A stretch of DNA of 15,218 nucleotides from PALSA-894 sp034669145 (GTDB taxonomy: Bacteria > Pseudomonadota > Alphaproteobacteria > Rhizobiales > Xanthobacteraceae). This document shows positions 13,838 to 15,218 of this stretch, one piece after another. Each line of letters starts with the position of its first letter. The first letter of the stretch is position 1. The notes under the pieces were generated by a model. That model was not told the origin of the DNA. It saw nothing but the letters and a program-made list of their open reading frames with translations, and ran no database searches. The DNA is taken from contig JAXDNY010000063.1 in NCBI GenBank assembly GCA_034669145.1, forward strand, positions 1 through 15,218, written 5' to 3'. The translations under genes and the position numbers were made by a program.

Positions 13838-14347
13838 ATGCAATCCAATGCAAGGGCTTGGCGCGGGTACGGGGCCGCGCTGGCAGCCTGTTTCGTGATT
13901 CCCTGGACGGGCACATCACACGCTGCGAGCACAACCTCGACTTTCGCGGTCCAGGCAACGATCGCGGCGACCTGTACGATCAACAGCGCCTCGACGCTGA
14001 ACTTCGGCACGCTGGGCGTGCTGGCCAGCAACACCGACCAGACCTCGACCATTCAAGTCGCGTGCACCAACACGACGCCCTACAACATCGGGCTTGATGT
14101 CGGCACCGGCTCAGGCGCGACGGTCGCAGTCCGCAAGCTGACCAGCGGCGGCGCCACGGTCAATTACTCGCTCTACAGCGACAGCGGCCGCACCACGGTG
14201 TGGGGCACGACGATCGGGACCGATACGGTCGCCGCCACCGGCAGCGGCTCGGCGCAGAGCTACACGGTCTACGGCCGCATCCCCGCGCAGACCACGCCGG
14301 CGCCCGGCAACTACGCCGACACGATCACCGTCACCGTGACCTACTGA
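13838..14347 (+). CDS. Spore-coat-U domain pilin, diverged copy 3
   Basis: 169 aa: signal peptide of about 29 residues (ending GTSHA), mature length 140 as in copies 1 and 2. Shared blocks: donor strand STFAVQATIAATC, INSASTLNFGTLGVL, NTTPYNIGLDVGTGSGATVAVRK, SLYSDSGRTTVWG, QSYTVYGRI and YADTITVTVTY. It is clearly the same family but with many substitutions, so it may be a minor or alternative shaft subunit. The ATG at 13838 is chosen because GGGGG at 13827-13831 is well placed and the N-terminus MQS- matches copy 2; the in-frame TTG at 13805 lies in the control region. It is followed 21 bp later by the chaperone gene, probably in one operon from control region B. Confidence 0.92.
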   Translation: MQSNARAWRGYGAALAACFVIPWTGTSHAASTTSTFAVQATIAATCTINSASTLNFGTLGVLASNTDQTSTIQVACTNTTPYNIGLDVGTGSGATVAVRKLTSGGATVNYSLYSDSGRTTVWGTTIGTDTVAATGSGSAQSYTVYGRIPAQTTPAPGNYADTITVTVTY

Positions 14348-14368
14348 ATCTTGAGCGAGGAAACGTCC

Positions 14369-15091
14369 ATGCGATCAATTTCTACCGCTCTGTTTGCGTC
14401 GGCTCTTGCGTTTGCGGCTTGCGTGCCGGCCGGCGCCGGGTCCCTTCAGGTCGAGCCCGTGCTGGTCGATATCACCGCGCCAGGCGCGGCATCGACCGTG
14501 ACCGTGCGCAACGAAGGCACGGACCCGATCAATGCGCAGATCCGGGTGTTCAAGTGGTCCATCGTGAACGGGAAGGAGCAGCTCAATCCGACCGACGACG
14601 TCGTGGCGAGCCCGCCATCCGTTACGCTCACGCCCAAAGGTCAGTACGTCGTCCGCATCGTCCGGACGTCGAAGCAGCCGGTGGTCGGCGAGGAAAGCTA
14701 TCGCCTGCTCGTCGATCAGTTGCCCGACTTGTCTCAGCAGCGCAACGGCGCGGTCAATCTGATGGTGCGTTATTCCATTCCGGTCTTCTTCGGCGCCGCC
14801 AACCGGAAAATCCCGACGGTGGCATGGTCGGTCGCGCCGAACGGCGACAAGATCACCCTGACGGCTCGTAACAGCGGCGAGCGGCGGCTGCGCATCTCGG
14901 CGCTCAGCTTGCGCGACGCCAGTGGAAAGAGCCTGTCGTTCGGGAACGGTCTCGCCGGCTACGCCCTCGGCCAGTCGGCCGTGAGCTGGACGGTTCCGCG
15001 CCGCGATTTCGCGACCAACGGCTCGATTTCGGTCACGGGGCAAAGCGACGGCGGCCCGATTCAAGCCGTAGCGTCGGTTGCCAGCCGTTAG
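14369..15091 (+). CDS. Periplasmic pilus chaperone (PapD-like, CsuC type)
   Basis: 240 aa. Signal peptide to about residue 24 (ALFASALAFAACVPAGAG), then the N-terminal immunoglobulin-like domain: LQVEPVLVDITAPGAASTVT, strand NAQIRVFKW, and the subunit-binding region SPPSVTLTPKGQYVVRIVR. The domain hinge (ESYRLLVDQLP) leads to VRYSIPVFFG and the second domain, ending in RRDFATNGSISV. It should bind nascent pilins by donor-strand complementation and deliver them to the usher. The ATG at 14369 is chosen with GCGAGG at 14355-14360; the in-frame TTG at 14351 precedes this site. It is the only chaperone in the window, so it must serve all the pilins and the adhesin unless another is encoded elsewhere. 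It ends 1 bp before a hairpin repeat. Confidence 0.92.
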   Translation: MRSISTALFASALAFAACVPAGAGSLQVEPVLVDITAPGAASTVTVRNEGTDPINAQIRVFKWSIVNGKEQLNPTDDVVASPPSVTLTPKGQYVVRIVRTSKQPVVGEESYRLLVDQLPDLSQQRNGAVNLMVRYSIPVFFGAANRKIPTVAWSVAPNGDKITLTARNSGERRLRISALSLRDASGKSLSFGNGLAGYALGQSAVSWTVPRRDFATNGSISVTGQSDGGPIQAVASVASR

Positions 15092-15092
15092 G

Positions 15093-15170
15093 CTAGTGTG
15101 GCGGTTCAGAAGTCCGCATCATTCTCGCAGCGAGTCCGCAATGCGGACTTCTGAACCAAAGCCACACTAG
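15093..15170. repeat. CTAG-bounded hairpin element, copy 3
   Basis: 78-bp unit starting CTAGTGTGGC and ending GCCACACTAG, with perfect 17-bp arms GGTTCAGAAGTCCGCAT (15103-15119) and complement at 15141-15157. The arm sequence differs from copies 1 and 2, with the change matched on both sides. It starts right after the chaperone stop. Confidence 0.87.
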
Positions 15171-15182
15171 ATCAATAGGTTG

Positions 15183-15218
15183 CTAGTGTCCTTTCGATTC
15201 CGAAGTTCGCATGGAGCC
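15183..15218. repeat. CTAG-bounded hairpin element, copy 4 (cut by window end)
   Basis: The left half of a unit almost identical to copy 2: CTAGTGTCCTTTCGATTCC then GAAGTTCGCAT. It is separated from copy 3 by ATCAATAGGTTG, close to the spacer between copies 1 and 2. The rest lies beyond the window. Confidence 0.8.

Noticed and set aside
11195..15218. Insertion sequence or composite transposon around the pilus block
   Set aside because: No transposase gene is seen in the window, and the flanking elements are hairpins of under 80 bp rather than IS ends; only repeat-mediated movement remains possible.

Overview
The window is GC-rich DNA from an alphaproteobacterium, most likely order Hyphomicrobiales (Bradyrhizobium/Rhodopseudomonas/Xanthobacteraceae-like). 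This rests on the codon use, the run of housekeeping genes (PrdX, CnoX-type thioredoxin, LON-domain protein, Trm112-like, UbiH family, TesB), and several kinds of short palindromic intergenic repeats of a style common in that order. The assignment is recognition from memory; no database search was possible.

Layout. Positions 1-75 hold a tRNA-Gly(GCC) on the minus strand. From 248 to 4266 six housekeeping-type genes run on the plus strand: a PrdX/ProXp-ala-like deacylase, a thioredoxin-TPR protein, a LON substrate-binding-domain protein, a small Trm112-like protein, a glutathione S-transferase and an Asp/Glu-racemase-fold protein without the catalytic cysteines. Two palindromic repeat elements sit between them. 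From 6060 down to 4263 the minus strand carries a UbiH/Coq6-type FAD monooxygenase followed by a ParE-type toxin-antitoxin pair; the toxin gene meets the racemase gene tail to tail with a 4-bp overlap. Divergent from the monooxygenase is a collagen-like (Gly-X-Y) lipoprotein gene with a good terminator, then acyl-CoA thioesterase II (TesB).

The interval 7752-8673 has a possible small secreted protein, an A+T-rich stretch and a foldable leader. From 8674 to the end lies an archaic (Csu-type, spore-coat-U domain) chaperone-usher pilus locus in an unusual order: usher (+), two-domain tip adhesin (-), two almost identical pilins (+), a third diverged pilin (+), and periplasmic chaperone (+). The chaperone would carry pilins across the periplasm, the usher would assemble and export them, the pilins would form the shaft, and the adhesin, which lacks an N-terminal donor-strand extension, would cap the tip.

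Most notable observations: (1) the adhesin/promoter/pilin unit has been duplicated, leaving a decayed 5' stub of a second adhesin gene (13593-13721) and a second copy of the divergent control region. (2) Both copies of that control region contain an exact TTAA-N7-TTAA, the CtrA-box pattern. (3) Tandem pairs of covarying hairpin repeats bounded by CTAG lie directly after the adhesin and chaperone stop codons, in the same orientation, so they bracket the whole adhesin-pilin-chaperone block; the adhesin's stop codon lies inside one of them. (4) The usher has four 7-residue repeats near its N-terminal side.
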